Shown here piece after piece: positions 9,054 through 17,603 of a stretch of 51,853 bases of DNA. The notes beneath the pieces are model-generated. The model had not been told where the DNA came from, made no database searches, and saw nothing but the letters and a program-made list of their open reading frames with translations. Position numbers and translations under genes: made by a program. The DNA is taken from NCBI RefSeq assembly GCF_016429195.1, contig NZ_JAELUF010000013.1, positions 1 to 51,853 on the forward strand, in the 5' to 3' direction. The number at the start of each line of letters is the position of its first letter. Within the stretch, counting starts at the first letter, position 1. The stretch is from Brevundimonas sp. ASV9. GTDB lineage: Bacteria > Pseudomonadota > Alphaproteobacteria > Caulobacterales > Caulobacteraceae.

Positions 9054-11036
9054 ATGTTGAAATCTGGTCTGTCGGGGTTGATCCTGGCCGTGGTGAGTGT
9101 CGCCGCCCTGATGGGCAGCTTGGTTCCGGCGGCCCTCGCGCAGAACGCACCTCCATCCACCGACGTGTACGCCGCTTCTCCGGCCGTGGAATTGATGGAG
9201 CTTTCGCCGAGTGGAACGCTCATTGCCCGCATTGTCGTGACCGGTGAAGAGCGCGCCATCGCGGTGACGAATATCGACACGGGCGAGCATCTCTTCGCCT
9301 CGACCATCGGTGAGGCGAAGGTCCGCGATCTGCGCTGGATCGGCGAAGACAAGGTGTTGATCATCAGCTCCCAGACGCGTGCACTGCACCTGTTAGGCAT
9401 CCCGCGGTCCGAGCTTTATTTCGGCGTAATACTGGACCTCAAGACCCAGACGCTGGCGCGTGTTTTGGACCGCACGGACGATGTTCTTCCGGTTCTTTAT
9501 GGCGGCGCCCAGATCCGCGACACCGCCCAAGGGCCTGCGCTGTTCGCGCGTGCAGTCAATCTTTACAGCGGCCAGGTCGATCTCTTCCGAATCGACCTGA
9601 ACTCGGGCCGAGGGCGGTCTGTCGCGCCTATGGACTGGGACACCGAAGACTATGTGTTGGATGCCGAGGGCGCCGTTATCGCCATGTCGACCTATGTCGA
9701 GCGTAGCGGTCGCTGGACCTTGATGCTGCCGAACGGCCGTCGCTTGCGCGATGCCTGGTCGGTGAACGCTCCACTCGATTCTCCGGCGTTGCTCGGCATG
9801 GGGCGAACGCCGCGCACGGTTCTTGTCGCCGCGGATCGGCCTGATCTCGCCGCCGCCGATCCCGAGAGCGAAACGGCCAACAATCTGTTCGAGGTCGATG
9901 TGGACACGGGTGTCTGGACCGAACTGCCATTCGAGCACCATCCCGACAACCTTTTGCGTCATCCGCAGACCCGCCTCCTGATCGGCGGGTCACGCACCGA
10001 AGACGATGGCGTGCGTTACGAGTTCATCGAGCCCGCCTCCGCCAGCCGATGGCGTTCCATCACGCGGGCCTTTGGCGAGAAGGTGCCGCAGTTGGTGTCC
10101 TGGAACGCAGATCAAAAGCGGATTTTGGTCTTCACCGACTCAGGCGAATCCGGCCTCTATCAACTCGTTGATTTCGACAGACGAACGGCTGACGCCCTGG
10201 CCTTCGCCTATCCAGACATTCCGCCCGAGAAGGTCGGCGCTGTGCGACACATTCGCTATACCGCCGCAGATGGGTTGGACATTCCGGGCTATCTGACCCT
10301 GCCGCCTGGCGTCGCAACGCCGGAGAAGCTGCCGTTGATCGTGCTGGCTCATGGCGGCCCCGCGTCGCGCGACGTGATGGGATTTGACTGGTGGGCCCAG
10401 GCCCTGGCATCGCGCGGTTATGCGGTGCTGCAGGCCAACTTCCGTGGGTCGGACGGCTATACGCGGGCCTTCATGGAGGCGGGCTATGGCGAATGGGGCC
10501 GCAAGATGCAGACGGATCTGTCGGACGGCGTGCGTTTCCTGACAGAGCAGGGCATCGTCGATCCCGAACGCGTGTGCATCGTCGGCGCAAGCTACGGCGG
10601 CTATGCCGCCATGGCTGGTTTGACCCTGGACAAGGGAGTCTATCGCTGTGGAGTCGCCGTCGCCGGCGTGTCCGACCTGCGCCGCATGGTCAACTGGGAG
10701 GCGCGCCAGGAAGGACGGCGCGAAAGTCAGACCGTTCGCTACTGGAACCGGTTCATGGGCGCGGCGCGTCTGAACGACCGGGCGCTGGACGCTCTATCGC
10801 CGGCCTATCTGGCCGACACGGTCGATAAACCGTTGCTGCTTATCCATGGCCGCGACGATACGGTGGTGGCGATCGAGCAGAGCCGCGTCATGGCCGAGGC
10901 GATGAAGCGGGCAGGCAAGCCGGTCGAACTGATTGAACTGGCTGGCGAGGACCATTGGCTGTCGCGCGCCGACACGCGCCAGCAGATGCTGCGTGAGACG
11001 GTGCGGTTTCTTGCGGCCAACAATCCAGTCGATTGA
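9054..11036 (+). CDS. S9 family prolyl oligopeptidase-like serine peptidase, exported
   Basis: A 660-residue peptidase of the S9C/acylaminoacyl-peptidase type: an N-terminal beta-propeller (roughly residues 40-370) that gates access, and a C-terminal alpha/beta-hydrolase domain. Catalytic motifs are GASYGGYAAM (Ser near 524), HGRDDTVV (Asp) and DHWLS (His). VLAHGGPASRD supplies the oxyanion region. A signal peptide (residues 1-30, ending ALAQN) predicts a periplasmic location, suited to trimming imported peptides. The ATG at 9054 has GTGGGGG just upstream; a GTG at 9042 is a less likely alternative. It lies between infC and the MFS gene and starts its own unit. Confidence 0.9.
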   Translation: MLKSGLSGLILAVVSVAALMGSLVPAALAQNAPPSTDVYAASPAVELMELSPSGTLIARIVVTGEERAIAVTNIDTGEHLFASTIGEAKVRDLRWIGEDKVLIISSQTRALHLLGIPRSELYFGVILDLKTQTLARVLDRTDDVLPVLYGGAQIRDTAQGPALFARAVNLYSGQVDLFRIDLNSGRGRSVAPMDWDTEDYVLDAEGAVIAMSTYVERSGRWTLMLPNGRRLRDAWSVNAPLDSPALLGMGRTPRTVLVAADRPDLAAADPESETANNLFEVDVDTGVWTELPFEHHPDNLLRHPQTRLLIGGSRTEDDGVRYEFIEPASASRWRSITRAFGEKVPQLVSWNADQKRILVFTDSGESGLYQLVDFDRRTADALAFAYPDIPPEKVGAVRHIRYTAADGLDIPGYLTLPPGVATPEKLPLIVLAHGGPASRDVMGFDWWAQALASRGYAVLQANFRGSDGYTRAFMEAGYGEWGRKMQTDLSDGVRFLTEQGIVDPERVCIVGASYGGYAAMAGLTLDKGVYRCGVAVAGVSDLRRMVNWEARQEGRRESQTVRYWNRFMGAARLNDRALDALSPAYLADTVDKPLLLIHGRDDTVVAIEQSRVMAEAMKRAGKPVELIELAGEDHWLSRADTRQQMLRETVRFLAANNPVD

Positions 11037-11063
11037 GGCAGGGGGTCGCGCTAAGGCTGCGAC

Positions 11064-12350
11064 ATGACCGTGAACCCGACCCCGCCCAAGCTCAAGACGC
11101 CGGCGCTAGCCGTGCTGTTTGCGACGGTGTTCATCAATCTGGTCGGGTTTGGGCTGGTGGTGCCGTTGCTGCCGTTCTTCGCCCAGAGCCTGAAGGCCGA
11201 GGCGTGGCAGATCACGCTGATGTTCTCGGCCTATTCGCTGGGTCAGTTCTTCGCCGAGCCGTTCTGGGGGCGGTTGTCGGATCGGATCGGGCGAAAGCCC
11301 GTGCTGTTGATGACCCTGATCGCCAATGCGCTGGGCTATCTGATGCTGGCCTTCGTGCCCAACATCTGGCTGGCGATCGCGGTCAGGCTGTTCACCGGTC
11401 TGGGCGCGGGCAATATCTCGACGGTCCAGGGGTATGTCGCCGATGTGACCCCGCCCGAGCAGCGGGCCGGGCGGATGGGTCTGATCGGGGCCGCGTTCGG
11501 CCTGGGCTTCATCGTCGGTCCGGGCTTAGGTGGATTGCTGACGCAGCCGCAGCTGGGACGGCTGGGCTATCAGCTGCCGATCTTCCTGGCGGCGGCGCTG
11601 GCGGCGGTCGCGGCGGTCGGCGTCGTGGTCTTTCTGCGCGAGAGCCGGGCCAAGGCCGATCCCGCCGCCCCGCGTCCGGCCTTCCTGGCGGGCCTGAAGG
11701 ATGCGCGCGACAATGCCGTGGTGTCGCGCGTGCTGGTCGTGACCCTGATCTATATGGCCGGGTTTTCGGCGATGGAGAGCGTGTTCGGCCTGTGGTCCGA
11801 GAGCCGCTATCAGTGGGGCGCGCGCGAGGTGGGGCTCAGCTTCATGATCGTGGGCATCGTCTCGACGCTGAACCAGGGGTTCTTCGCCGGGCGGCTGGCG
11901 CGACGCTTCGGCGAATCGCGCGTGCTGGCCACGGGCATGCTGTTGTTTGGAACCTCGCTGGTGTTGCAGGTGCTGGCGCCGGTCGCGTGGTTTCCCGCGA
12001 CGCGGCTCGAGCTGGGCGCCCTCACGATCCCGGTCGTCCAGGGCTGGATCATTCCGATCGTGATGGCGATCGGCGCGTGCGGCATGTCGCTGGCCATGCC
12101 CAACATCTCGGCCATGATCAGCCGCGCTTCGCCGCCAGATCGGCAGGGGGCCATGCTGGGCCTGAACATGGCCTCCAGCTCGGTGGCGCGCATCTTCGGG
12201 CCGATCATCGCGGGCGCGCTGTTCTCGGGGCTGGGGCATGACTGGCCCTTCGTGATCGGGGCGCTGCTGACCATCCCGGCGGCCCTGATGGCGATCAACG
12301 CCGGACGCGTCATTCGCAGCGGCGACGGCGGCGTCAAAGCCCCGGCCTGA
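11064..12350 (+). CDS. MFS transporter, TetA-like (DHA1) family
   Basis: A 428-residue, 12-helix major facilitator. Motif A is clear between helices 2 and 3 (GRLSDRIGRKPVLL) and helix 4/5 carries LFTGLGAGNISTVQGYVADVTPPEQRA, which resembles the drug-proton antiporter group that includes class A-C TetA proteins. VGPGLGGLL matches the helix-5 motif C of antiporters. Substrate cannot be assigned: many chromosomal relatives do not confer tetracycline resistance. It starts 27 bases after the S9 peptidase stop, so the two may be co-transcribed. Confidence 0.85.
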   Translation: MTVNPTPPKLKTPALAVLFATVFINLVGFGLVVPLLPFFAQSLKAEAWQITLMFSAYSLGQFFAEPFWGRLSDRIGRKPVLLMTLIANALGYLMLAFVPNIWLAIAVRLFTGLGAGNISTVQGYVADVTPPEQRAGRMGLIGAAFGLGFIVGPGLGGLLTQPQLGRLGYQLPIFLAAALAAVAAVGVVVFLRESRAKADPAAPRPAFLAGLKDARDNAVVSRVLVVTLIYMAGFSAMESVFGLWSESRYQWGAREVGLSFMIVGIVSTLNQGFFAGRLARRFGESRVLATGMLLFGTSLVLQVLAPVAWFPATRLELGALTIPVVQGWIIPIVMAIGACGMSLAMPNISAMISRASPPDRQGAMLGLNMASSSVARIFGPIIAGALFSGLGHDWPFVIGALLTIPAALMAINAGRVIRSGDGGVKAPA

Positions 12351-12356
12351 CTCGTC

Positions 12357-12385
12357 TTGCAATGGCGGCGCTCTTCACGTAGAAG
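12357..12385 (+). promoter_or_regulatory. candidate promoter for rpmI-rplT
   Basis: A -35-like TTGCAA (12357-12362) and a -10-like TAGAAG (12380-12385) are separated by 17 bases, just after the MFS gene stop and about 125 bases before rpmI. Assigned by eye only. Confidence 0.45.
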
Positions 12386-12402
12386 CCGCGCCTTCGCGTA
12401 CC

Positions 12403-12437
12403 GAACCGCCAGGCGAACAGGCATGCCTGGGCGGTTC
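12403..12437 (+). promoter_or_regulatory. leader hairpin upstream of rpmI
   Basis: A 12-bp stem with one bulged G (12403-12414 with 12425-12437) and a 10-base loop lies in the predicted 5' leader of rpmI. No run of T follows, so it is not a simple terminator. L20 is known to repress its own operon through leader or intergenic RNA structures in other bacteria; whether this one acts so is inference. Confidence 0.5.
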
Positions 12438-12511
12438 TTAAACTCTGGAGAGATACCTCCCATGGGCTCAAGCAGTCCAAAGGACGGTAGCCCTCCAAAA
12501 AGGAGACTGAA

Positions 12512-12709
12512 ATGCCGAAACTGAAGACGAAGTCGGGCGCCAAGAAGCGCTTCAAATTCACGGCCACTGGCAAGGTTAAGGCCGGCGTTGCGGGCAAGCG
12601 TCACCGCTTGATCAGCCACAACTCGAAATACATCCGCCAGAACCGCGGCACCTCGGTCATGGCCGACGCCGACGCCAAGAAGATCAAATCCTACATGCCG
12701 TACGCCTGA
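12512..12709 (+). CDS. rpmI: 50S ribosomal protein L35
   Basis: A 65-residue basic ribosomal protein. It begins [15 protein letters not shown] and contains [13 protein letters not shown], both typical of bL35. AAGGAG lies about 6 bases before the ATG (12500-12505), one of the best ribosome-binding sites in the window. It is followed 55 bases later by rplT, the usual order. Confidence 0.97.
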   Translation: MPKLKTKSGAKKRFKFTATGKVKAGVAGKRHRLISHNSKYIRQNRGTSVMADADAKKIKSYMPYA

Positions 12710-12764
12710 TCGGCGCGCGCTGTACGACTGATCTCCATCCCAAAGAATTTGAAGGAATAGCGAC

Positions 12765-13118
12765 ATGGCTCGCGTTAAACGTGGCGTAACCTCGCACGCC
12801 AAGCACAAGAAGGTTCTGGAGCAGGCCAAGGGCTTCTCCGGCCGCCGCAAGAATACCATCCGTACGGCCAAGGCCGCCGTCGACCGCGCCGGGCAATACG
12901 CCTATCGCGACCGTCGCGCCAAGAAGCGCAACTTCCGCGCCCTGTGGATCCAACGCATCAACGCCGCCGCCCGTCTGGAAGGCTTCACCTACAGCCAGTT
13001 CATCAACGGCCTGAACAAGGCCGGCATCGAACTGGACCGCAAGGTTCTGGCCGCGATCGCCGCTGACGCGACCGGCTTCAAGGCTGTCGCCGACAAGGTC
13101 CGCGCCGCCCTGGCGTAA
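12765..13118 (+). CDS. rplT: 50S ribosomal protein L20
   Basis: A 117-residue early-assembly ribosomal protein that binds 23S rRNA. It starts [20 protein letters not shown], has the basic N-terminal arm ([14 protein letters not shown]) and the globular C-terminal domain with [14 protein letters not shown] and the conserved tail. GAAGGAAT lies about 7 bases before the start. A dispersed palindromic repeat and then a strong terminator follow. Confidence 0.97.
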   Translation: MARVKRGVTSHAKHKKVLEQAKGFSGRRKNTIRTAKAAVDRAGQYAYRDRRAKKRNFRALWIQRINAAARLEGFTYSQFINGLNKAGIELDRKVLAAIAADATGFKAVADKVRAALA

Positions 13119-13125
13119 GAGCTGT

Positions 13126-13162
13126 GCTCAAGCCGCGAGCGACCGCGTCGCGAGCGTAGCGC
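13126..13162 (+). repeat. 37-bp dispersed repeat, copy A
   Basis: This segment between rplT and its terminator matches, in inverted orientation, the segment at 22552-22588 with three mismatches over 37 bases. Both copies sit just after the stop of a plus-strand gene. The core contains GCGAC-CGC-GTCGC and is flanked by GTGC and GCAC, so it can fold. It is probably a member of a REP-like family. Confidence 0.75.
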
Positions 13163-13172
13163 ACTAAGAATG

Positions 13173-13204
13173 ACGCCCGCTCCGGTTTCCGGGGCGGGCG
13201 TTCT
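13173..13204 (+). terminator. Rho-independent terminator after rplT
   Basis: A 13-bp stem (13173-13185 with 13189-13201, one T-G pair) with a TTT loop, followed by TTCTT. It lies between the convergent rplT and histidine-kinase genes, so it may serve both strands, although the T-run favours the plus strand. Confidence 0.85.
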
Positions 13205-13209
13205 TCGTT

Positions 13210-14805
13210 TCAGGCCGCCTTGGGGACGTGCGATGCCTGGCTCTGCGCCAGCACCATGCGGATGGCGTTCAGAAGGGCGTCGGGCTGGATGGGCTTTTGC
13301 GCCACCCCGTTCATGCCTGCGGCGATATAGTCCAGCTCGTCGCGCTCGTCGGCGTTCGCCGTCAGGGCCAGGATCGGCAGAGCGCCGGCCGGGCCGCGCA
13401 GGGCGCGGATGGCCCGCGTCGCGGCGACCCCGTCCATCACCGGCATCTTGATGTCCATCAGGGCCAGGTCGAACCGGCGCGCGCTGACGGCATCCAGCGC
13501 CTCGCGCCCATTCTCGGCCATCTCGCAGGTGCAGCCGAACATCTCCAGCAGCTTGCCGGCGACGAAGCGGTTGGTGGCGTTGTCGTCCACCACCAGCACA
13601 TGCAGGGTCTCGTGCGGGGTCGGCTCAGCCATGGCGGGGGCTGGCGCCGCGCTCTCGGTCGCGACGCGCAGCGGCAGGCGCACCTGAAAGCGCGCGCCGC
13701 CCTGGGGCGAGGCGCCCAGCGAGATCGCGCCGCCCATCCGTTCGGCGATCTGTCGGCAGATGGCCAGGCCCAGGCCCGCGCCCGCCCCCTCGCGTCCGGC
13801 CTTTCCGGTGTTGAAAGGATCAAAGATGGTCGCGGCCGCCGCCTCGGGCACGCCGGGGCCGCTGTCGTCCACGGTGAAGATGACCTCGCCGTCCGACCGA
13901 CTCTCGATCAGGGCGACGACCTCGCCCGTCAGGGTGAACTTCAGCGCATTGCCGATCAGGTTGTTTAGCAGCTGCTTCAGCCGCATCCCGTCGGCCTGAA
14001 CGCAAGTAACGGTCAGGTCGGTGCGGATGGTCAGACCGAGCGACTTCTCCTCGGCCCGCGCGCGCCACAGGGCGTCAATGTCGAAGGCGACGGCCCCCAG
14101 GTCCAGCGGCTCCTCCTCCAGCGTCAGCATGCCGGCCGAGGCACGTGACATGTCCAGCGCGTCGGTCAGCAGCCGCAGCAGGCTCTGGCCCGAATCGATC
14201 ACGGTGCGGACGTAGGGGCGCAGTTCTTCCTGCTCGAGCTTCTTGTCCATCAGGGCCGCGACGCCCAGCACCCCGTTCAGGGGCGTGCGGATCTCGTGGC
14301 TCATCACCGCGAGGAACTCGGACTTGGCCCGGCTGGAGGCGACGGCCTCGGCCTCGGCCAGCGCCAGGTCGCGGGCCAGGGCGCTCATCTCCTCGGCCCG
14401 CTGGCGGTGCAGGGCCGCGCCCGCCTGAACCACCTGCAGCGCCGTGCCGACGCCAACGTAGCGGCCGTCCGCCACCACGATGAAGCCCGTCAGCAAGGCG
14501 CCCAGTTCCGCCGCGTCGTAGGCGTGGAAGAAGGCCTCGGCGCTGGTCGCCGCCTCCGCCACCGGCGCATTGCGGTCCATCAGGCTTTCGGCGGGCTTTC
14601 GGGCATACAGGGCGCGTCCGAACTCGGCCGCCATCCTCAGGGTGAAGGCGTTGCGTTCGATGATGCCGAGGGGGCGGCCATCGTCATCGACGACAGCCAG
14701 GGCCAGGGTGTTCGGCTCGGTCTGGAACCGTTCGAACACATCCGCGCCCGGCGTGGACGGGGCCACAGGCGCGATCAAGTCGACGAAATCACCGATCAGC
14801 GGCAT
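13210..14805 (-). CDS. hybrid histidine kinase with N-terminal CBS-like pair
   Basis: A 531-residue cytosolic hybrid kinase. Residues about 15-125 look like a paired CBS-type sensor (LALAVVDDDGRPLGIIER, later FIVVADGRYVGV), followed by a helical linker, HisKA with SHEIRTPLNG (His near 170), an ATPase domain with NNLIGNALKF, DDSGPGV and GAGAGLGLAI, and a receiver domain with phospho-Asp in MDIKMPVMDG (near 451). All catalytic boxes are intact. There are no membrane segments, so it senses an internal signal, perhaps an adenine nucleotide if the CBS reading holds. The ATG at 14805 is used; an in-frame TTG lies one codon upstream. No cognate regulator is adjacent. Confidence 0.88.
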   Translation of the reverse strand: MPLIGDFVDLIAPVAPSTPGADVFERFQTEPNTLALAVVDDDGRPLGIIERNAFTLRMAAEFGRALYARKPAESLMDRNAPVAEAATSAEAFFHAYDAAELGALLTGFIVVADGRYVGVGTALQVVQAGAALHRQRAEEMSALARDLALAEAEAVASSRAKSEFLAVMSHEIRTPLNGVLGVAALMDKKLEQEELRPYVRTVIDSGQSLLRLLTDALDMSRASAGMLTLEEEPLDLGAVAFDIDALWRARAEEKSLGLTIRTDLTVTCVQADGMRLKQLLNNLIGNALKFTLTGEVVALIESRSDGEVIFTVDDSGPGVPEAAAATIFDPFNTGKAGREGAGAGLGLAICRQIAERMGGAISLGASPQGGARFQVRLPLRVATESAAPAPAMAEPTPHETLHVLVVDDNATNRFVAGKLLEMFGCTCEMAENGREALDAVSARRFDLALMDIKMPVMDGVAATRAIRALRGPAGALPILALTANADERDELDYIAAGMNGVAQKPIQPDALLNAIRMVLAQSQASHVPKAA

Positions 14806-14973
14806 CAAGGTCCTCGCAAGTCCGGAGGCCTGATTAGACGCTGATATTTAACGCCAGCTTTGCCGTTCATGAACCTTTCGCGGCGGGTTTTCGACAGTCG
14901 ATCCGTAGGCGGATGGAAAGTCCGGACTGCGCGCGATATTCCCTCGCGCACGCGACTTCGATAGCCTCGCCGC

Positions 14974-15948
14974 ATGATGCGCACCCTGATCTGCGGCCTG
15001 GTTGCCGCCCTCGTTCTTGTCACTCCCGCCGCCGCGCAGGACCGACGCGTCGCCGTGACCTTCGACGACCTGCCGTTCCAGACCGATGCGGCGACCCTGT
15101 GCGATCCTGCGCGCCTGATGACGATCACCCAGGATTTCGTCGCCATGCTGAAGCCGCTGGATACGCACGGCGTCGCCTTCGTCAACGCGGGCAAGGTGTG
15201 CGAGGCCGAGCGCGCCACGATCCTGCCGCGCGTGCTGAACGTCTGGCTGGACGCTGGTCTGGACCTGGGCAACCACACCAACACCCATCTGAACATCCAC
15301 TCGACGACGGTTGAGGCCTATCTGGCCGACGTGGACGCCGGGGCGCCGATCGTTCGGCAGGCGCTTGAGGCGCGCGGCAAGACCCTGCGTTGGTTCCGCC
15401 ACCCCTATCTGTTCACCGGCGAGACGCAGGAAAAGCACGACGCCATCGCCGCCGGCCTGGCCCAGCGCGGCTATACGGTCGCGCCTGTGACCCTCGATAA
15501 CAACGACTGGATGTTCGCCGACGTCTATCGCAAGGCCGAGCAGATCGGCGACCAGGCGCTGATGCAGCGCATCGGTCAGGCCTATGTGGCGCATATGGCG
15601 ACGGTGCTGGACTTCTTCGAACCCTACAGCGCCGATGTGGCGGGCGGGCGTGAACCGGCGCAGGTGCTGCTGCTGCACGCAAACACCCTGAACCAGGCCT
15701 GGTATCCGCAGATCCACGCCCTGTATCTGGCGCGCGGCTATCGCTTCGTGCCGCTGGCAGAGGCGCTTGCCGATCCGATCTATCAGCACCCTGACACCTA
15801 TGTCCGCGCCAACGGAATCTCGTGGCTGCACCGTTGGATGCAGACCGACGGCCGGCCCATCCGCTGGGAGCCGGAACCGCCCGCCTGGATCGTTGCGGCC
15901 AACAAGGCGCCGGCGTCGGAACTTCAGGCCATCGCATCGGCCCCTTGA
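14974..15948 (+). CDS. exported polysaccharide deacetylase (NodB-like)
   Basis: A 324-residue protein with a signal peptide (residues 1-22, ending AAAQD) and a carbohydrate esterase 4 fold. Motif 1 is VTFDDLPFQ with the catalytic and metal-binding Asp pair, motif 2 is GNHTNTHLNIH with the two metal-binding His residues, and RHPYLFTGE matches motif 3. LLLHANTL near residue 230 fits the late His motif. It would de-N-acetylate a periplasmic or cell-wall sugar polymer; peptidoglycan, chitin-type oligomers and capsule are all possible. It stands alone, divergent from the hybrid kinase. Confidence 0.88.
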   Translation: MMRTLICGLVAALVLVTPAAAQDRRVAVTFDDLPFQTDAATLCDPARLMTITQDFVAMLKPLDTHGVAFVNAGKVCEAERATILPRVLNVWLDAGLDLGNHTNTHLNIHSTTVEAYLADVDAGAPIVRQALEARGKTLRWFRHPYLFTGETQEKHDAIAAGLAQRGYTVAPVTLDNNDWMFADVYRKAEQIGDQALMQRIGQAYVAHMATVLDFFEPYSADVAGGREPAQVLLLHANTLNQAWYPQIHALYLARGYRFVPLAEALADPIYQHPDTYVRANGISWLHRWMQTDGRPIRWEPEPPAWIVAANKAPASELQAIASAP

Positions 15949-15975
15949 AGGGTGACGAAACGGCTTCCACCCGTC

Positions 15976-16035
15976 AGGCCTGATCGGCTGAGGGGAAATC
16001 GCTTCGCGATTTCGCTGATGCCGTGAATCAGGCCT
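15976..16035. repeat. nested palindromic element 1 upstream of pheS
   Basis: Outer 9-base arms AGGCCTGAT (15976-15984) and ATCAGGCCT (16027-16035) enclose a perfect 8-bp hairpin GAAATCGC-TTC-GCGATTTC (15995-16013). No gene fits here. Its design is the same as that of the next element. Confidence 0.7.
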
Positions 16036-16048
16036 TTATTTTCCCCGT

Positions 16049-16108
16049 GAGCATGATTCACGCTCCTGTCGGAACCGCGAAGCGGTTCCGTCCGAACCGA
16101 TCATGCTC
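16049..16108. repeat. nested palindromic element 2 upstream of pheS
   Basis: Outer 9-base arms GAGCATGAT (16049-16057) and ATCATGCTC (16100-16108) enclose a perfect hairpin GGAACCGC-GAA-GCGGTTCC (16071-16089). Like element 1 it spans 60 bases, and both have a TGAT at the inner end of the left arm. It ends 15 bases before pheS, so it must lie in the pheS leader if transcription starts upstream. Confidence 0.7.
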
Positions 16109-16123
16109 TAAGGCACGGGGCAA

Positions 16124-17200
16124 ATGACCGATCTCGCCACACTCGAACTCGACCTGATCAACGCCATCGGCGGCGCGGAAACCGTCGCCGCCCTGGAAGA
16201 GGTGCGCGTCGCCGCCCTGGGCAAGTCCGGCTCCGTCTCCGGCCTGCTGAAGGGCATGGGCGCCATGAGCCCCGACGAACGCCGTGAACAGGGGCCGATG
16301 ATCAACGGCCTGCGCGACCGCGTCGCCGCCGCCATCGCCGCGAAGAAGACCGCGCTGGAAGTCGCCGAACTGGATGCGCGTCTGCTGTCGGAACGCATCG
16401 ACCTGACCCTGCCGGCGCGTCCGCGCAGGAAGGGCGGGGTCCACCCAACCATGCAGGTGATGGACGAGATGATCGCCCTGTTCGCCGAGATGGGCTTCGC
16501 CGTGGCCGAAGGTCCGGACATCGAGGACGACTTCCACAACTTCACCGCCCTGAACTTCCCGCCCAAACACCCGGCGCGGGAAATGCACGACACCTTCTTT
16601 TTGAAGCCGGACCCCGAGACGGGCGAGCGCAAGGTGCTGCGCACACACACCAGCCCGGTGCAGGTCCGCACCATGATATCTCAAAAGCCGCCGATCCGCA
16701 TCGTCGCGCCCGGCCGCACCTTCCGCAAGGATTGGGACGCCACCCACACGCCGATGTTCCATCAGATCGAAGGTCTGGTGATCGATCGTGACATCCACAT
16801 GGGCCATCTGAAGACGACGCTTCAGACCTTCATCGCCCGCTTCTTCGAACTGGACGCGATCCAGGCCCGATTCCGTCCGCACCACTTCCCCTTCACCGAA
16901 CCCTCGGCCGAGATGGACATCCGCTGCGATCGTTCGGGCGGGAAACTGGTGTTCAACACCGGCGACGACTGGCTGGAAATCCTGGGCTGCGGGATGGTGC
17001 ATCCCAATGTGCTCAGGAACTGCGGCATCGACCCGGACGAATATCAGGGCTTCGCCTTCGGCATGGGCGTGGATCGGCTGGCCATGCTGAAATACGGCGT
17101 GCCCGACCTGCGCCCCATGTTCGACGCCGACACCCGCTGGCTGTCCCACTACGGCTTCTCGGCCTTCGCCGCCCCCAACCCGGCCTCGGGCCTGAGCTGA
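16124..17200 (+). CDS. pheS: phenylalanyl-tRNA synthetase alpha subunit
   Basis: A 358-residue catalytic subunit of the alpha2-beta2 enzyme that charges tRNA-Phe. It shows an N-terminal coiled-coil that contacts tRNA (residues 1-95) and the class II core: [10 protein letters not shown], motif 2 with [24 protein letters not shown], and motif 3 with [17 protein letters not shown]. Length is normal. ACGGGG lies upstream of the ATG. The next gene begins 4 bases after the stop, but it is not pheT: two small genes intervene. Confidence 0.96.
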   Translation: MTDLATLELDLINAIGGAETVAALEEVRVAALGKSGSVSGLLKGMGAMSPDERREQGPMINGLRDRVAAAIAAKKTALEVAELDARLLSERIDLTLPARPRRKGGVHPTMQVMDEMIALFAEMGFAVAEGPDIEDDFHNFTALNFPPKHPAREMHDTFFLKPDPETGERKVLRTHTSPVQVRTMISQKPPIRIVAPGRTFRKDWDATHTPMFHQIEGLVIDRDIHMGHLKTTLQTFIARFFELDAIQARFRPHHFPFTEPSAEMDIRCDRSGGKLVFNTGDDWLEILGCGMVHPNVLRNCGIDPDEYQGFAFGMGVDRLAMLKYGVPDLRPMFDADTRWLSHYGFSAFAAPNPASGLS

Positions 17201-17204
17201 ACCC

Positions 17205-17603
17205 ATGACCGACGCAAACGCCACCATCACCTTCAAGCGGATCGGCGACGGTCCGGCTTACGACAAGGCTAGTATTTGGCTGCCGCAGTTGGTCGCCGAG
17301 GCGATGTCGGCGGGCAAGAGCCTGATCGAGAACAAGACCTTCACGGACTGCCGCATCGAGGGGCCCGCCGTGTTGCTTGCGGCGGGCGGCTGTACCTTCG
17401 ACGATTGCGACATGGGGTATTCAGGCGGCGATATCCGCAATCTTCTGCTGGCGCCGGTCGGCCCCGAGAAGGTCATCGGAGCGGTCGCTTTCCAAAACTG
17501 CGCCTTCGTGCGCTGCAAATTCTACGCGGTCGGCTTCACGGGGGCTCCCGCCTTCCTGCAGAACTTCGAAGCGGTTCTCAGCCAGGGCAAGCAGGCGTCA
17601 TGA
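17205..17603 (+). CDS. unknown small beta-helix-like protein X1, in the pheS-pheT operon
   Basis: A 132-residue protein I do not recognise. It starts 4 bases after pheS and its stop overlaps the next start (ATGA at 17600-17603). The second half has short repeating strands with Phe or Cys at regular spacing (TFTDCRIEG, CTFDDCDMG, CAFVRCKFYAVGF), which recalls pentapeptide-repeat or right-handed beta-helix proteins. It has no signal peptide or membrane segment. It is clearly paralogous to the next gene: both are 132 residues and share the blocks TFT-C, GPA, GGIRNLL/GDIRNLL, and the ending FY-VGFTGAP. Function unknown; the operon suggests a link with translation or simple hitch-hiking. Confidence 0.8.
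   Translation: MTDANATITFKRIGDGPAYDKASIWLPQLVAEAMSAGKSLIENKTFTDCRIEGPAVLLAAGGCTFDDCDMGYSGGDIRNLLLAPVGPEKVIGAVAFQNCAFVRCKFYAVGFTGAPAFLQNFEAVLSQGKQAS

Noticed and set aside
11064..12350. Tetracycline-resistance determinant.
   Set aside because: The protein is a TetA-like MFS transporter, but the class is broad and there is no TetR gene or mobile element beside it. Resistance cannot be claimed.
15949..16123. T-box riboswitch or Phe leader-peptide attenuator before pheS.
   Set aside because: No Phe-rich short frame, no T-box sequence and no terminator with a T-run is visible; the region is explained by two nested palindromes.
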